Assembly: GCA_035695825.1 (NCBI GenBank)
Contig: DASRRH010000003.1
Span: forward strand, 62,001 to 126,000
Reading direction: 5' to 3'
From: JAKEFM01 sp035695825
GTDB lineage: Bacteria; Planctomycetota; UBA1135; JAKEFM01
DNA length: 64,000 nt
Shown: one piece after another, positions 32,997 through 41,592 of the stretch
Numbering within the stretch: the stretch's first letter is position 1
How the letters are laid out: each line of letters begins with the position of its first letter
The notes under the pieces: generated by a model
Databases searched by the model: none
The model's input: only the letters and a program-made list of their open reading frames with translations
What the model was told of the DNA's origin: nothing
Translations under genes and position numbers: made by a program

Positions 32997-34352
32997 ATGC
33001 CCCTCCTCCTCCTGTCCGTCCTGCTCGCCGGCCCCGCGCTCCCGCAGGAGGACGACCGCGTCCGCCAGCTCGAGACCCGGGTCGAGGCGCAGGCGCGCGA
33101 GCTCGAGGCGCAGCGCCGGTTCATCGAGGAACTGCGCGCGTGGCTCGCCGGGCGGACGGCCTCCGCCCCCTCCAGGGAGCTCGCGGGGGAGCTCCGGCGC
33201 CTCGACGCCGCGCTCGGGGAGGCTCCCCTCCCCGACAGCGGCCGACGGCGCCCGCCCCCCTCCGGCGTCTCCGTCGGCGGGTACTTCACTCTCCAGTTCG
33301 TGACGGAGGAGGGGAGAAACTCGACGTTCGACGCGGTCCGCCTCGTCCCGCAGATCTCGGGCGAGATCGCGCCGGACCTCAAGTTCTCGACGGAGATCGA
33401 GTTCGAGCACGGGGGGGTCGCCGACTTCCTCGACGACGGGGAGATCGCGATCGAGTACGCGGAGCTCCGCTGGAGCCTCGACCCGGCCCTCGCGCCGAAG
33501 GTGGGGGTCCTCCTGATCCCCTTCAACCGCTTCAACCTCGTCCACGACGATCCGCTGAACGAGCTCAACGATCGCCCCTTCGTCGCGCGCCACGTCGTCC
33601 CCTCGGCGTTCGGCCAGCCCGGCTTCGGGGTCGAGGGGGCCTTCGCCGGGGAGGGGGGGATCCCGCTCAACTACGACCTCGTCGTCTCGAACGGCTTCGA
33701 CGAGGCGTTCACGACGAACGACGGCTCGCGCGAAGCGCGGGCCCCCTTCAACGAGGACAACAACCACGACAAGGCGCTCTTCGCGCGCGTCGGGTTCGTC
33801 CCGCCGCTCCCCCTCCTCGACGCGGCCGACTTGGGGGCCTCCTTCAACACGGGGAAGTACGACAACGAGGGGAAGCGGGGGTGCGTCGGGTACGGCGTCG
33901 ATTGGTTCCTGCGGAAGGGCCCCCTCGACCTCCTCGGCGAGTGGGCCGCGATCGACCTCGAGCGCCGCCCGGGCGACGGCCCCCCCGCGCTCGACCTGAA
34001 CGGGAACGGCGTCCTCGGCGACGTCCCGGGCGAGTTCGACCTCCCCCGGGGGCTCCACGGCCTCTACGCGCAGGCGAACTTCCACTTCCTGCCCGAGGCG
34101 TGGCGGGGCCGCCGGCCCTTCACGGAGGAGTCGGAGTTCACCCTCGCCGTCCGGTTCGACACGAGCGATCTCAACGACCGCGTCGTCGGCGCGACCCCCC
34201 GCGACGACCGGGAGGCCTGGACCGTGGGGATCAACTTCCGGCCCGTGCGGAAGACCGCGATCAAGGCCTCCTACCAGTGGATCCGGACCCCGTTCGACGG
34301 CCCCGACGACGTGGGGAACGCCTTCGTCCTGGGGGTCTCGACCTACTTCTGA
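32997..34352 (+). CDS. Outer-membrane porin, OprO/OprP-like
   Basis: 451 residues. A short signal peptide (MPLLLLSVLLAGPALP) is followed by a coiled-coil/alpha segment (VRQLETRVEAQARELEAQRR) and then a beta-barrel of alternating strands ending in Phe (GVSTYF), the outer-membrane assembly signal. FSTEIEFEHGG, LRWSLDPALAPKVGVLLIPFNRFN and GFGVEG-type segments fit the phosphate-selective porin (OprO/P) family. With the Fur-type operator, the expected cargo is iron-related or anionic, not necessarily phosphate. No ribosome site precedes the ATG, which fits leaderless translation. It is co-transcribed with a c-type cytochrome lipoprotein four bases downstream. Confidence 0.85.
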   Translation: MPLLLLSVLLAGPALPQEDDRVRQLETRVEAQARELEAQRRFIEELRAWLAGRTASAPSRELAGELRRLDAALGEAPLPDSGRRRPPPSGVSVGGYFTLQFVTEEGRNSTFDAVRLVPQISGEIAPDLKFSTEIEFEHGGVADFLDDGEIAIEYAELRWSLDPALAPKVGVLLIPFNRFNLVHDDPLNELNDRPFVARHVVPSAFGQPGFGVEGAFAGEGGIPLNYDLVVSNGFDEAFTTNDGSREARAPFNEDNNHDKALFARVGFVPPLPLLDAADLGASFNTGKYDNEGKRGCVGYGVDWFLRKGPLDLLGEWAAIDLERRPGDGPPALDLNGNGVLGDVPGEFDLPRGLHGLYAQANFHFLPEAWRGRRPFTEESEFTLAVRFDTSDLNDRVVGATPRDDREAWTVGINFRPVRKTAIKASYQWIRTPFDGPDDVGNAFVLGVSTYF

Positions 34353-34356
34353 GGCC

Positions 34357-34713
34357 ATGGACGGATCCTCGAAGCGAACCGGGATTCGGGCGGGGCTCGG
34401 AAGCGCGGCCCTTCCCCTCGCGCTCCTCTCCCTGTCGCTCGCCTCCGGTCTCTCGGCCGGATGCGCCTCCCCCGGGGCGACGGCGGGCGCGACCGCGGTT
34501 GGGGATCCCGCGCGGCTCTACGCGCGTGGGTGCGCGCTCTGCCATCCGCTCCACCGGCCGGGGACCTTCCCGGGAGCGGTGTGGACGGAGAGGGTCCGGC
34601 GATTCGGCGCGCGCGGGGGGCTGACGCGCGCCGAGTGCGGGGCGGTCCTCCGGTACCTGCTCGAGAACGCGTCCGACGCGCCCTCCCGCGGATCGGCAGC
34701 GCCCGGGCCCTGA
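34357..34713 (+). CDS. Small c-type cytochrome lipoprotein
   Basis: 118 residues. The signal peptide ends in a lipobox (LSAGC), so the mature protein is lipid-anchored. A single haem-attachment motif, CALCH, lies in YARGCALCHPLHRPGTFPGAVW, followed by a short helical region (LTRAECGAVLRYLLENASD) typical of a minimal class-I cytochrome domain. No obvious Met axial ligand follows the haem motif, so bis-His or His-open coordination is possible. It is the second gene of the Fur-boxed porin operon, four bases after the porin stop. I infer a role in moving electrons at the outer membrane, for example to reduce or oxidise iron passing the porin; this is not demonstrated in any family I can name. Confidence 0.75.
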   Translation: MDGSSKRTGIRAGLGSAALPLALLSLSLASGLSAGCASPGATAGATAVGDPARLYARGCALCHPLHRPGTFPGAVWTERVRRFGARGGLTRAECGAVLRYLLENASDAPSRGSAAPGP

Positions 34714-34728
34714 CAGGTCCTTCAGGGC
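34707..34728. terminator. Shared convergent terminator hairpin covering both stops
   Basis: A 7-bp perfect stem, GCCCTGA and TCAGGGC, with an 8-base loop. It embeds the TGA stop of the cytochrome gene and the complement of the minus-strand stop of the FG-GAP gene. No U-tract. Confidence 0.45.
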
Positions 34729-37700
34729 TGGAGGGTCCCGGCGATCGCGTTCGAGATGGAGTAGCCCTGCACGGCGCCCGGGTCGGTCACCCATCCCTGG
34801 AAGAGGACGGAGAAGTCCGGCGGTAGGCTCGGGGGCCAGGTCAGCGGGTGGACGGCGCTCCCGTTCGCGTCCGTCCGGAGGCCGAAGACGAAGTTGTCGA
34901 TCGCCGGGATCGACGCCCCCCCCGCGACCGGCACGCATCCCGCGGAGAGCCCGACCGCGATCGCGGCGGGGCTTCCGGGGAGCGCGCCCGTCAGACTGAG
35001 CGAGAAGGACCCGCCCGCAGCGGCCGGCCCCGCGGCCGAGAGGGCAGGGACCCCGGAGATTCCCGCGAGCCCGCCGCCGAGGTCGACCCAGACCGCGCCC
35101 GAGTCGGGGGCGAAGCGGAACGCGACGTAGGCCTTCGTCGGGTCGACGGCCGCCGCGGCGCCGCCCGTCCCGGTGCAGGGGTCGGCGTCCGCGAAGTTCA
35201 GCCCCCCGAGGATCGTGACCGGGCCCTGCGCGACGGGCCCAGCGATCGTCGTGCCCCGCAACTGGGTGACGCGCGCGAGGAGCCGGTAGTGGCGCAAGGG
35301 CTCGAGGACCCAGGAGACCGGGAAGAAACTGCGGCGGTTCCGGATGGAGGTCGCGAAGGATGCGGTGGCGCGCCGGACGGGATTGCCGGGGTCGGTCACG
35401 TCCCAGAGGACGACGTCGATCGGTTCGGGCCCGCACGCGACCGGGGCGTCGAGCTGGCCGTCGAGGAGGACCTCCTTGACGCGCAGCGGCCCGGTCGCGG
35501 CGAGGGTGTCGAAGTCGAGGCCGACGAACCGGTCCGCCGTCGGCGCCGCGACGGGCGCGGGCGGCCCGACCAGGGCGGTCGGGAGCACGAGCCCGCCGGT
35601 CGACGTCGTGAGGAGGGGGGTGGCCGGGGGGAGCGGGACGAGGTCGCAGCCGTTCACCCGCACCCGCCCGCTCCGGAACACCCGGATCTCCCGGTCGGAG
35701 AGGTCGGCGAGGTTCAGTCTCCCGAGCGCCGGATTCACGAACTTGTCGACGCGGTGGACGCCGGCCGCCGAGGGATTCGGGAAGTCGACGACGACGTCGA
35801 AGCGGAGGTCCTGGACCGGGTTGTCCGGCAGGGGGTCCGGGGGGAGGGCGAAGTGGAGCGCGTACTCGTTCTGGTTCAGGTAGCCGTGGCCGCTCGCCGT
35901 GAACTTCTTGCGCCGCAGCCCCGCTGGATCCCCCTCGACGCGGATCTCGACGGTCGCGGCGAACTCCGTCTCGAGCCCCCCCGCGACGACGGGGGAGTCG
36001 CGGACCGGCCGCACGCGCACGTAGCGGCGGTCTGCGAGCGGCGTCGCGGGCCCGTAGGTCGTGTTCTGGTAGAAGCGCCCTTGCTCCTGCCAGTTCCCGA
36101 GCAGGCAATCGAGGTCTCCGTCCTTGTCGAAGTCCCCCCACGCCGGGGTCGCAGAGGTGAGGAAGGAGGCCGGGATCGTCGGCGTCGGGGAGACGAGGAA
36201 CTGGCGCACCCCGGTTTCGACGAACATGTTCCGCCGAAAGACCTGGCGGGTCGTGAAGTCGATGTCCCCGTCGTTGTCCCAGTCCTCGGCCGACATCCCG
36301 AGGTTCAGGCCGATCCCGGGATTCACGACGACGGTCGACCCCGCGAAGAAGAAGGTCCCGTCCCCGCGGTTCTCCCAGGGCCGGACGCCGAGGGCGGCGT
36401 TCGTGTAGACGACGAAGAGGTCGAGGTCCCCGTCGAGGTCGTAGTCGAAGAACATCGCCCCCTCGTCGAGCTCCGCGTTGTTCAGGATGCCGGAGGAGAC
36501 GGCGTTGAGGGCGTCGAAGTCGATCGCGCCGGGGTTCGACTTGTTCTGGTAGAGGGCCCCGTTGCTGTAGAGGTCGGGGTCCCCGTCCTGGTCGACGTCG
36601 GCGAACTGCGCCCCTTCGGGGCGGGCGTTGAGCGGCGGGTTGTCGAGGCCGGAGGCCGCGCTCGTCTCGACGAAGTGGTAGGCGCCCCCGACTCCGGTCG
36701 GGCCGAGGTTCGTCCAGAAGAAGTTGCCGGTCGGGGGGTAGACGGGGAGGAACATGTCGAGGTCGCCGTCCCCGTCGACGTCGGCCCATCCGATCGTCTC
36801 CGAATCGATCGCGCAGGGCTCGCTGATGACGACGGCGGAGGCGCTCGACACGTCGGCGAAGCTCGGCCCTCCTCCCAGGTTGTGGAGGAACTGGAAGCAG
36901 CCGGAGAAGGACCGAGGCTCCGTCGGCAGGTCGGGGAGCCCGTCGTTGTCGTAGTCCCCGAAGGAGGCCCCGTACCGGAAGCCTCCCACGGGGAGGACGA
37001 CGGTCGGAGGCGCGTCGAGGTCCGCGACGAGCTGCCAGCTCGTCCCCCCGAGATTCCGCCACAGCCTCGCCGCCTGACAGGCGAAGGCGTCGATCCAGCC
37101 GTCCCCGTCGTAGTCGCCCCAGGAGATCCCGTTCGTCGCGCCGAAGACGAGCCCGGTGGGGAAGGTCGGGTTCGTCCAGAGCGCGATGGGGGGGGGCGTC
37201 GTCTGCGGCGCCGGGAGGGAGCCCGCCTCCGCGTAGGAGAGCCCGAGCCCCTGGCTCGCGCCCGGGGCGAGGTCGTCGGGCATCCAGAGAAGCCGGCAGA
37301 CGTCGGGCGGCGCGGGGGGAGCGCCCGGCAGGTCGGGGGGAAAGGTCCAGCCGGCGGCCCCGGGAACCCGCCACTCGCGCGAGTAGAGGATGTTCCGCAG
37401 GGGCCGGGCTCCGAGGTTCGTCAACTTCACGGCGGCGGTCAGGTAGGGACCGTCGAACCAGAAGTCCGTCCGGACCTCGAGGTCGTCGACGAGGGTCTTC
37501 GCCGTCGCGGCGGAAGAGGAGGCCGCGAAGCTCACGCAGACGGCGAGCCGGCGCCTCCCCCAGTCCGGCGCCGCTCCGGTCCCCGCGGCTTCGACGCGCC
37601 CCGCGCCGTCGTCGAACCCGATGCCGAACCACTCCGCGAAGCCGGGGCCGAGCGTCACGGGGGGCCCGTCGACCGTCGAGAGCCCGTGGGGAGGGACGTC

Positions 37701-37811
37701 GACCAGGACCCCGAAGGCGTTCACGAGGACGGTCGTCGCCCCGTTCGAGAGCGTCGCCTGCGGAGGTAGCGCGGGTGCGGCCTGGAGGAGGAAGAGGGCG
37801 ACCGCGTTCAT
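34722..37811 (-). CDS. Large secreted FG-GAP/VCBS-repeat protein with ASPIC/UnbV-like region
   Basis: 1029 residues with a signal peptide (MNAVALFLLQAAPA). The central part (about 215-600) has at least seven calcium-binding FG-GAP/VCBS repeats, each with a D-x-D-x-D-G-type loop (DYDGDGWID, DYDNDGLPD, DVDGDGDLD, DVDQDGDPD, DYDLDGDLD, DWDNDGDID, DFDKDGDLD). This suggests a beta-propeller. An ASPIC/UnbV-like segment (FTASGHGYLNQNEYALHFAL) follows near 640-700. The last ~90 residues resemble the planctomycete secreted C-terminal domain (LTWPPSLPPDFSVLFQGWVTDPGA...SISNAIAGTLQ). The ATG has GAGG ten bases upstream. Likely extracellular or surface-bound; ligand unknown. Confidence 0.85.
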   Translation of the reverse strand: MNAVALFLLQAAPALPPQATLSNGATTVLVNAFGVLVDVPPHGLSTVDGPPVTLGPGFAEWFGIGFDDGAGRVEAAGTGAAPDWGRRRLAVCVSFAASSSAATAKTLVDDLEVRTDFWFDGPYLTAAVKLTNLGARPLRNILYSREWRVPGAAGWTFPPDLPGAPPAPPDVCRLLWMPDDLAPGASQGLGLSYAEAGSLPAPQTTPPPIALWTNPTFPTGLVFGATNGISWGDYDGDGWIDAFACQAARLWRNLGGTSWQLVADLDAPPTVVLPVGGFRYGASFGDYDNDGLPDLPTEPRSFSGCFQFLHNLGGGPSFADVSSASAVVISEPCAIDSETIGWADVDGDGDLDMFLPVYPPTGNFFWTNLGPTGVGGAYHFVETSAASGLDNPPLNARPEGAQFADVDQDGDPDLYSNGALYQNKSNPGAIDFDALNAVSSGILNNAELDEGAMFFDYDLDGDLDLFVVYTNAALGVRPWENRGDGTFFFAGSTVVVNPGIGLNLGMSAEDWDNDGDIDFTTRQVFRRNMFVETGVRQFLVSPTPTIPASFLTSATPAWGDFDKDGDLDCLLGNWQEQGRFYQNTTYGPATPLADRRYVRVRPVRDSPVVAGGLETEFAATVEIRVEGDPAGLRRKKFTASGHGYLNQNEYALHFALPPDPLPDNPVQDLRFDVVVDFPNPSAAGVHRVDKFVNPALGRLNLADLSDREIRVFRSGRVRVNGCDLVPLPPATPLLTTSTGGLVLPTALVGPPAPVAAPTADRFVGLDFDTLAATGPLRVKEVLLDGQLDAPVACGPEPIDVVLWDVTDPGNPVRRATASFATSIRNRRSFFPVSWVLEPLRHYRLLARVTQLRGTTIAGPVAQGPVTILGGLNFADADPCTGTGGAAAAVDPTKAYVAFRFAPDSGAVWVDLGGGLAGISGVPALSAAGPAAAGGSFSLSLTGALPGSPAAIAVGLSAGCVPVAGGASIPAIDNFVFGLRTDANGSAVHPLTWPPSLPPDFSVLFQGWVTDPGAVQGYSISNAIAGTLQP

Positions 37812-38110
37812 GCGGGGAACCTCACGGGTGCCGGCGGCGAGGGGAGATGCTACGCGCACTCGTGCGGCGCGAACAGACCCGCATCGGTCCGCCGGGGGAG
37901 GATCCTCCCGGCCCGGGCCTCGGACGGTCGCGGCGCGGCTCCTCGTTCCGGTCGCGAGGAGGCGCGCGGGCTCCTGCGCGACGCCGCGATCCACGGGTTC
38001 CGGCGCCGCTTCCCCGTCCGGCCCGTCGTCGACGCCCGGTTCGAGGAGGTCGAGTGAGCCGGTCGCGGGGCCCGCCCCCGGATAGCATACTTGTGCCCCC
38101 ATCCCCGACG
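37812..38110. other. Divergent intergenic region with an orphan coding-like stretch
   Basis: About 300 bases between two divergent secreted-protein genes. The frame that ends at TGA 38055-38057 has codon use like real genes here over its last ~35 codons (GLLRDAAIHGFRRRF then PVRPVVDARFEEVE), but it has no ATG, GTG or TTG start. It may be the remnant 3' end of a lost gene. An AT-rich box at 38083-38091 probably belongs to the subtilase promoter. Confidence 0.4.
38083..38091 (+). promoter_or_regulatory. Putative -10 region of the subtilase gene
   Basis: TAGCATACT provides TAGCAT or CATACT as the -10, about 20-25 bases before the ATG. No clear -35 was found at the right spacing. Confidence 0.35.
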
Positions 38111-40411
38111 ATGCCCCTTTCCCCGAGCCTCCTCCTTGGCGCCCTCTTCTTCAACCCGGCCTCGCCCCCCGCCGCCGGGGCCGATCCGCTGCGCGAGCTC
38201 GCGGCGAGGTCCCTCGGCTCGCCCCCGGGTCGACTCGACGAGGTCGCGCGCGCCGTGCGCTCCAACGCCGCGCTCGGGGAGACGCTCCTCGCCGCCTCGT
38301 TCCGCGACCGCTCGACCCTGCGGCTCGCGACGGTGGCCGTGGACGGGGAGGGTCGGGAGAGCGACCCGCAGGCCTTCGAGCTCCTCGAGGAGGCCGCCGC
38401 GCGAAGGCGTTTCGGGAAAAAGGAGCCCGCCCTCGCCGCGGCCCTCCTCGCTGCGTCGCCCGACGCGCTCCTCCCGATCGGCGTCTGGCTCGACACGGTC
38501 GCGCTCGGTTTCGACCCGCGGCTCGACCTCGACGCTCGGCTCGCGGGCGCGCGGACGATGCCCGAGGTGAACGCGGCGCTCGCCGCCTCCGCGGCGCGCC
38601 TCGCCGCGGCCCTGCGCGGGGGGATCACGGGGCCGTTCGCGGCGGCCGCCGCGTCGGAGGGCTTCGAGGTCCGCTTCGTCGGCGGGCACGCTCCCGTCGT
38701 CTACCTCACCGGGCCGGCCTCCCGCGTCCCGTGGCTCGAGGGACGTCCCGAGGTCGTCTCGGTCCACCTCGAGCGGGAAGCGCAGCTCGAGCTCGACCAC
38801 TCCGTCCCCACGATCCGAGCGGACCGGGTCTGGACGGGGGGGAACGGCGTGACCGGGGTCGGCGCCGTCGCCACGGACATCGAGGGGGGCGGGATCACGA
38901 ACCTGAACCGGTACCTCCCGACGCCGATCCTCTACCAGATGGCCCCGGGGGCGTTCTCCTCCCACGCGACCGCGATTGGGGGGATCCTCGCGAGCGACCA
39001 CCCTCTCGACCGGGGCGTCGCCTCGGGGGCGACCCTCTACTCGGCGAACCTTCCGACGAGCGAGGCGAACACGGTGGCGGGGATGGACTGGGCGGTCGCG
39101 AACGGCACGCACGTCGCGAACGTGAGCCTCTTCCTCGGCCAGCTCTCCCCGGCCATCCTCAACCTCTCCGACCGCGCGTTCGACTACATCATTCGGAACA
39201 CCGGCCGGCTGATGGTGAAATCGTCCGGGAACCAGGGGGGAGGGACCGGACTCGTCACGAGCCCCGGGCGCGGGTTCAACGTGCTCGCCGTCGGGAACGT
39301 GGACGACGGGGACACCGCCGTCTGGGGGAACGACGCGATGAGCCCCTCCTCGTCCTGGGTCGACCCGGCGACGGGGATGCAGAAGCCCGAGGTCGCGGCG
39401 CCGGGCACGACGATCACGTCGACGACCCTCTCCACGCCGTGGGTCGGCGCGGCCGGGACGGGGACCTCCTTCGCCGCGCCGCACGCGGCGGGCACCGCTT
39501 GCCTCCTCTACGAGCGCGACCCGCTGCTCGCAGCGTGGCCGGAGGCGATCAAGGCGATCCTGATGGCCTCCGCCTGGCACAACGTCGAGGGGGCGGCGCT
39601 CTTCTCCGACAAGGACGGCGCGGGCGCGATCCACGCCCTCGCGGCCGACCGGGTCGTCCAGCGCGGGGCGAACGGTTTCGTGCGGGGCATCCTGACCCCC
39701 TCCTCGTTCAACGCCACGGGGCAGTTCGACCTCCCGTTCCCGCTCGAGAGGAACAACCGCACCCGCGTGGTCCTCTCCTGGGACAGCGTCGCGAGCGGCC
39801 CGCCGGGCTACACGAGCGACGCGCTCGCCGCGGCCTTCGACCTCTACGCGCTCGATCCCTCGGGCGGGACCGTCGCCTCCGCCTCGCACCCCTTCTCCTC
39901 CTTCCGGATCCTCGACTTCGTGCCCGCGACGAGCGGCGTCTACACGGTCCGGCTGCAGCAGACGCTCTTCACGGGAGCCTCCGAGCCCTACGCGGTCGCC
40001 GTGAGCCAGTTCTTCGACAGCTTCACGAACCGGGTCTCCGGCGCCGCGACGCTCCCGCTCGGCGTCACGACGGCGATGACGGGAGAGGATCCCTACCATC
40101 CCGGCTCCGCGGGCTTCGTCGTCCTCGGCCTCTCGGGAGTTTCCCCCGGGGACGGCTACGTCGTCGGCGACCACACGGTCCCGATCGTCGCGGACGGGGC
40201 GATCTTCCTCCCGCTCCAGTTCCCGGCGGTCTTCCCGGGCTTCACGGGCGCGCTCTCCCTCTCGGGGACGCAGGCCTTCTCGGTCGCGGTCCCGAACCTC
40301 CCCTCCCTCGTCGGCGCGGCGCTCTCCTTCTCTTTCCTCACCCTCGACCCCGCCGGCCCGCTCGGGGTGGGCGAGATCTCGCCCGGGGTGACCGCCACCG
40401 TCGTTCCCTAG
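38111..40411 (+). CDS. Secreted subtilisin-like serine protease (S8 family)
   Basis: 766 residues with a signal peptide (LLLGALFFNPASPPAAG) and a helical propeptide-like region to about 240. The catalytic triad is visible in order: Asp in VATDIEGGGI, His in SSHATAIGGILAS and Ser in GTGTSFAAPHAAG. The oxyanion Asn region is VKSSGNQGGG. After the protease domain come a PPC-like beta domain (VVLSWDS...TSGVYTVRLQQ) and the C-terminal domain shared with the FG-GAP and TIG proteins (FVVLGLSGVSPGDG...FLPLQFP). The atypical region between Asp and His is short. It is probably processed after export; targets unknown. The ATG at 38111 is the first start that leaves a clean signal peptide. Confidence 0.87.
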   Translation: MPLSPSLLLGALFFNPASPPAAGADPLRELAARSLGSPPGRLDEVARAVRSNAALGETLLAASFRDRSTLRLATVAVDGEGRESDPQAFELLEEAAARRRFGKKEPALAAALLAASPDALLPIGVWLDTVALGFDPRLDLDARLAGARTMPEVNAALAASAARLAAALRGGITGPFAAAAASEGFEVRFVGGHAPVVYLTGPASRVPWLEGRPEVVSVHLEREAQLELDHSVPTIRADRVWTGGNGVTGVGAVATDIEGGGITNLNRYLPTPILYQMAPGAFSSHATAIGGILASDHPLDRGVASGATLYSANLPTSEANTVAGMDWAVANGTHVANVSLFLGQLSPAILNLSDRAFDYIIRNTGRLMVKSSGNQGGGTGLVTSPGRGFNVLAVGNVDDGDTAVWGNDAMSPSSSWVDPATGMQKPEVAAPGTTITSTTLSTPWVGAAGTGTSFAAPHAAGTACLLYERDPLLAAWPEAIKAILMASAWHNVEGAALFSDKDGAGAIHALAADRVVQRGANGFVRGILTPSSFNATGQFDLPFPLERNNRTRVVLSWDSVASGPPGYTSDALAAAFDLYALDPSGGTVASASHPFSSFRILDFVPATSGVYTVRLQQTLFTGASEPYAVAVSQFFDSFTNRVSGAATLPLGVTTAMTGEDPYHPGSAGFVVLGLSGVSPGDGYVVGDHTVPIVADGAIFLPLQFPAVFPGFTGALSLSGTQAFSVAVPNLPSLVGAALSFSFLTLDPAGPLGVGEISPGVTATVVP

Positions 40412-40506
40412 CGGCGGCGTCCCTTCCCGCGGGGGAAGAGGCCCGGCACCATACCCCCCCCGCGCGGGAGGGGTCCCGGCTCCGTCGAGCCCGCGCCGGA
40501 TCCGTC

Positions 40507-41583
40507 ATGCTCTCGTTTCCGATCCGCGTCCCCCCCGCCTTCTCGAGCGCGGAGGTTCTCGATCGCTTGCGGCCGTGGCTGGCGCCGCTCGGGATCCTCG
40601 TCGGGGCCACGCTCGCGGGCACCGTCGTCAAGGCGATTCTCCTCCGCCGCCTGCGGGTCTTCTTCGCGAGGACGGAGACGCGGCTCGACGACCTCCTCCT
40701 CGACGCGCTCGCCCGCCACCTCCCTCTCTGGTTCCTCCTCGCCGGGATCGGGGCGGGGGTCCAGGCCAGTCCGCTCCCGCTGAACCATCAGGACCTCATC
40801 CACAAGGTCCTCCGGGGGGGATTCATCCTCTCGGTCACTCTCGCCCTCTCGCGTTTCGGGGCGGGGGCGGTGACCGGCTATGCCCCTCGCCTCTCCACCT
40901 CGGCGACGCTCGCCGCGAATCTCGTGAAGGTCGCCGTCTTCGGGATCGGGTTCCTCGCCCTCGTCGGAAGCACGGTCGGATGGCGGCACATCGCGCCGAT
41001 CCTCACCGCGCTCGGCGTCGGCTCCCTCGCCGTCGCCCTCGCCCTCCAGGACACGCTCTCGAACCTCTTCGCCGGGATCCACATCGTCGCGAGCCGGATG
41101 GTCGCCGCGGGCGACTGGATCCGCCTCGACTCGGGGCAGGAAGGGGAGGTCGTCGAGGTCGGGTGGCGGTTCACGCGGGTCCGGGATGGCGCCGGGAACG
41201 ACATCCTCGTCCCGAACTCGAAGCTCGCCCAGGCGATCGTCGTCAACTACCAGAAGCCGACGCCCGAGATCCGGATCCCGGTCGAGGTCGGCGTTGCCTA
41301 CGGCTCCGACCTCGCGAAGGTCGAGCGCGTGACTCTCGAAGTGGCGAGGGAGGTCCAGGAGACCGTGACCGGCGCGGTCGCCGCTTTCCCCCCCGCGGTC
41401 CGCTTCCACACCTTCTCCGATTCCGCGATCGCGCTCTCGGTCGTGCTCGCCGCCCGCTCGCTCCCCGATCGCGCCCTGCTCGTCCACGAGTTCCTGAAGC
41501 GGCTGCACGCGCGGTACGGGACGGAGGGGATCGAGATCCCCTTCCCGCAGCGCGTCGTTCATCTCCACGACGCGAGGGCCTGA
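40507..41583 (+). CDS. MscS-family mechanosensitive ion channel
   Basis: 358 residues. Four membrane segments precede the pore helix region (ILTALGVGSLAVALALQDTLSNLFAG), which is the hallmark of MscS TM3 with its Gly/Ala packing. The cytoplasmic vestibule follows (DWIRLDSGQEGEVVEVGWRFTRVRDGAGNDILVPNSKL, then YQKPTPEIRIPVEVGVAYGSD). It opens under membrane tension to release osmolytes. The N-terminus is shorter and simpler than in the large MscK type. It is convergent with the GH57 gene; the two stops are nine bases apart. Confidence 0.92.
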   Translation: MLSFPIRVPPAFSSAEVLDRLRPWLAPLGILVGATLAGTVVKAILLRRLRVFFARTETRLDDLLLDALARHLPLWFLLAGIGAGVQASPLPLNHQDLIHKVLRGGFILSVTLALSRFGAGAVTGYAPRLSTSATLAANLVKVAVFGIGFLALVGSTVGWRHIAPILTALGVGSLAVALALQDTLSNLFAGIHIVASRMVAAGDWIRLDSGQEGEVVEVGWRFTRVRDGAGNDILVPNSKLAQAIVVNYQKPTPEIRIPVEVGVAYGSDLAKVERVTLEVAREVQETVTGAVAAFPPAVRFHTFSDSAIALSVVLAARSLPDRALLVHEFLKRLHARYGTEGIEIPFPQRVVHLHDARA

Positions 41584-41592
41584 CGGCGGCGG

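Noticed and set aside
34848..37769. 973-codon plus-strand open frame opposite the FG-GAP gene
   Set aside because: Shadow of repeated Asp-Gly codons on the other strand; composition is low-complexity Arg/Glu/Val/Asp.
38731..40506. Upstream extension of the MscS frame through the subtilase gene
   Set aside because: This part is the third-frame shadow of the subtilase; MscS homology begins only at the ATG at 40507.
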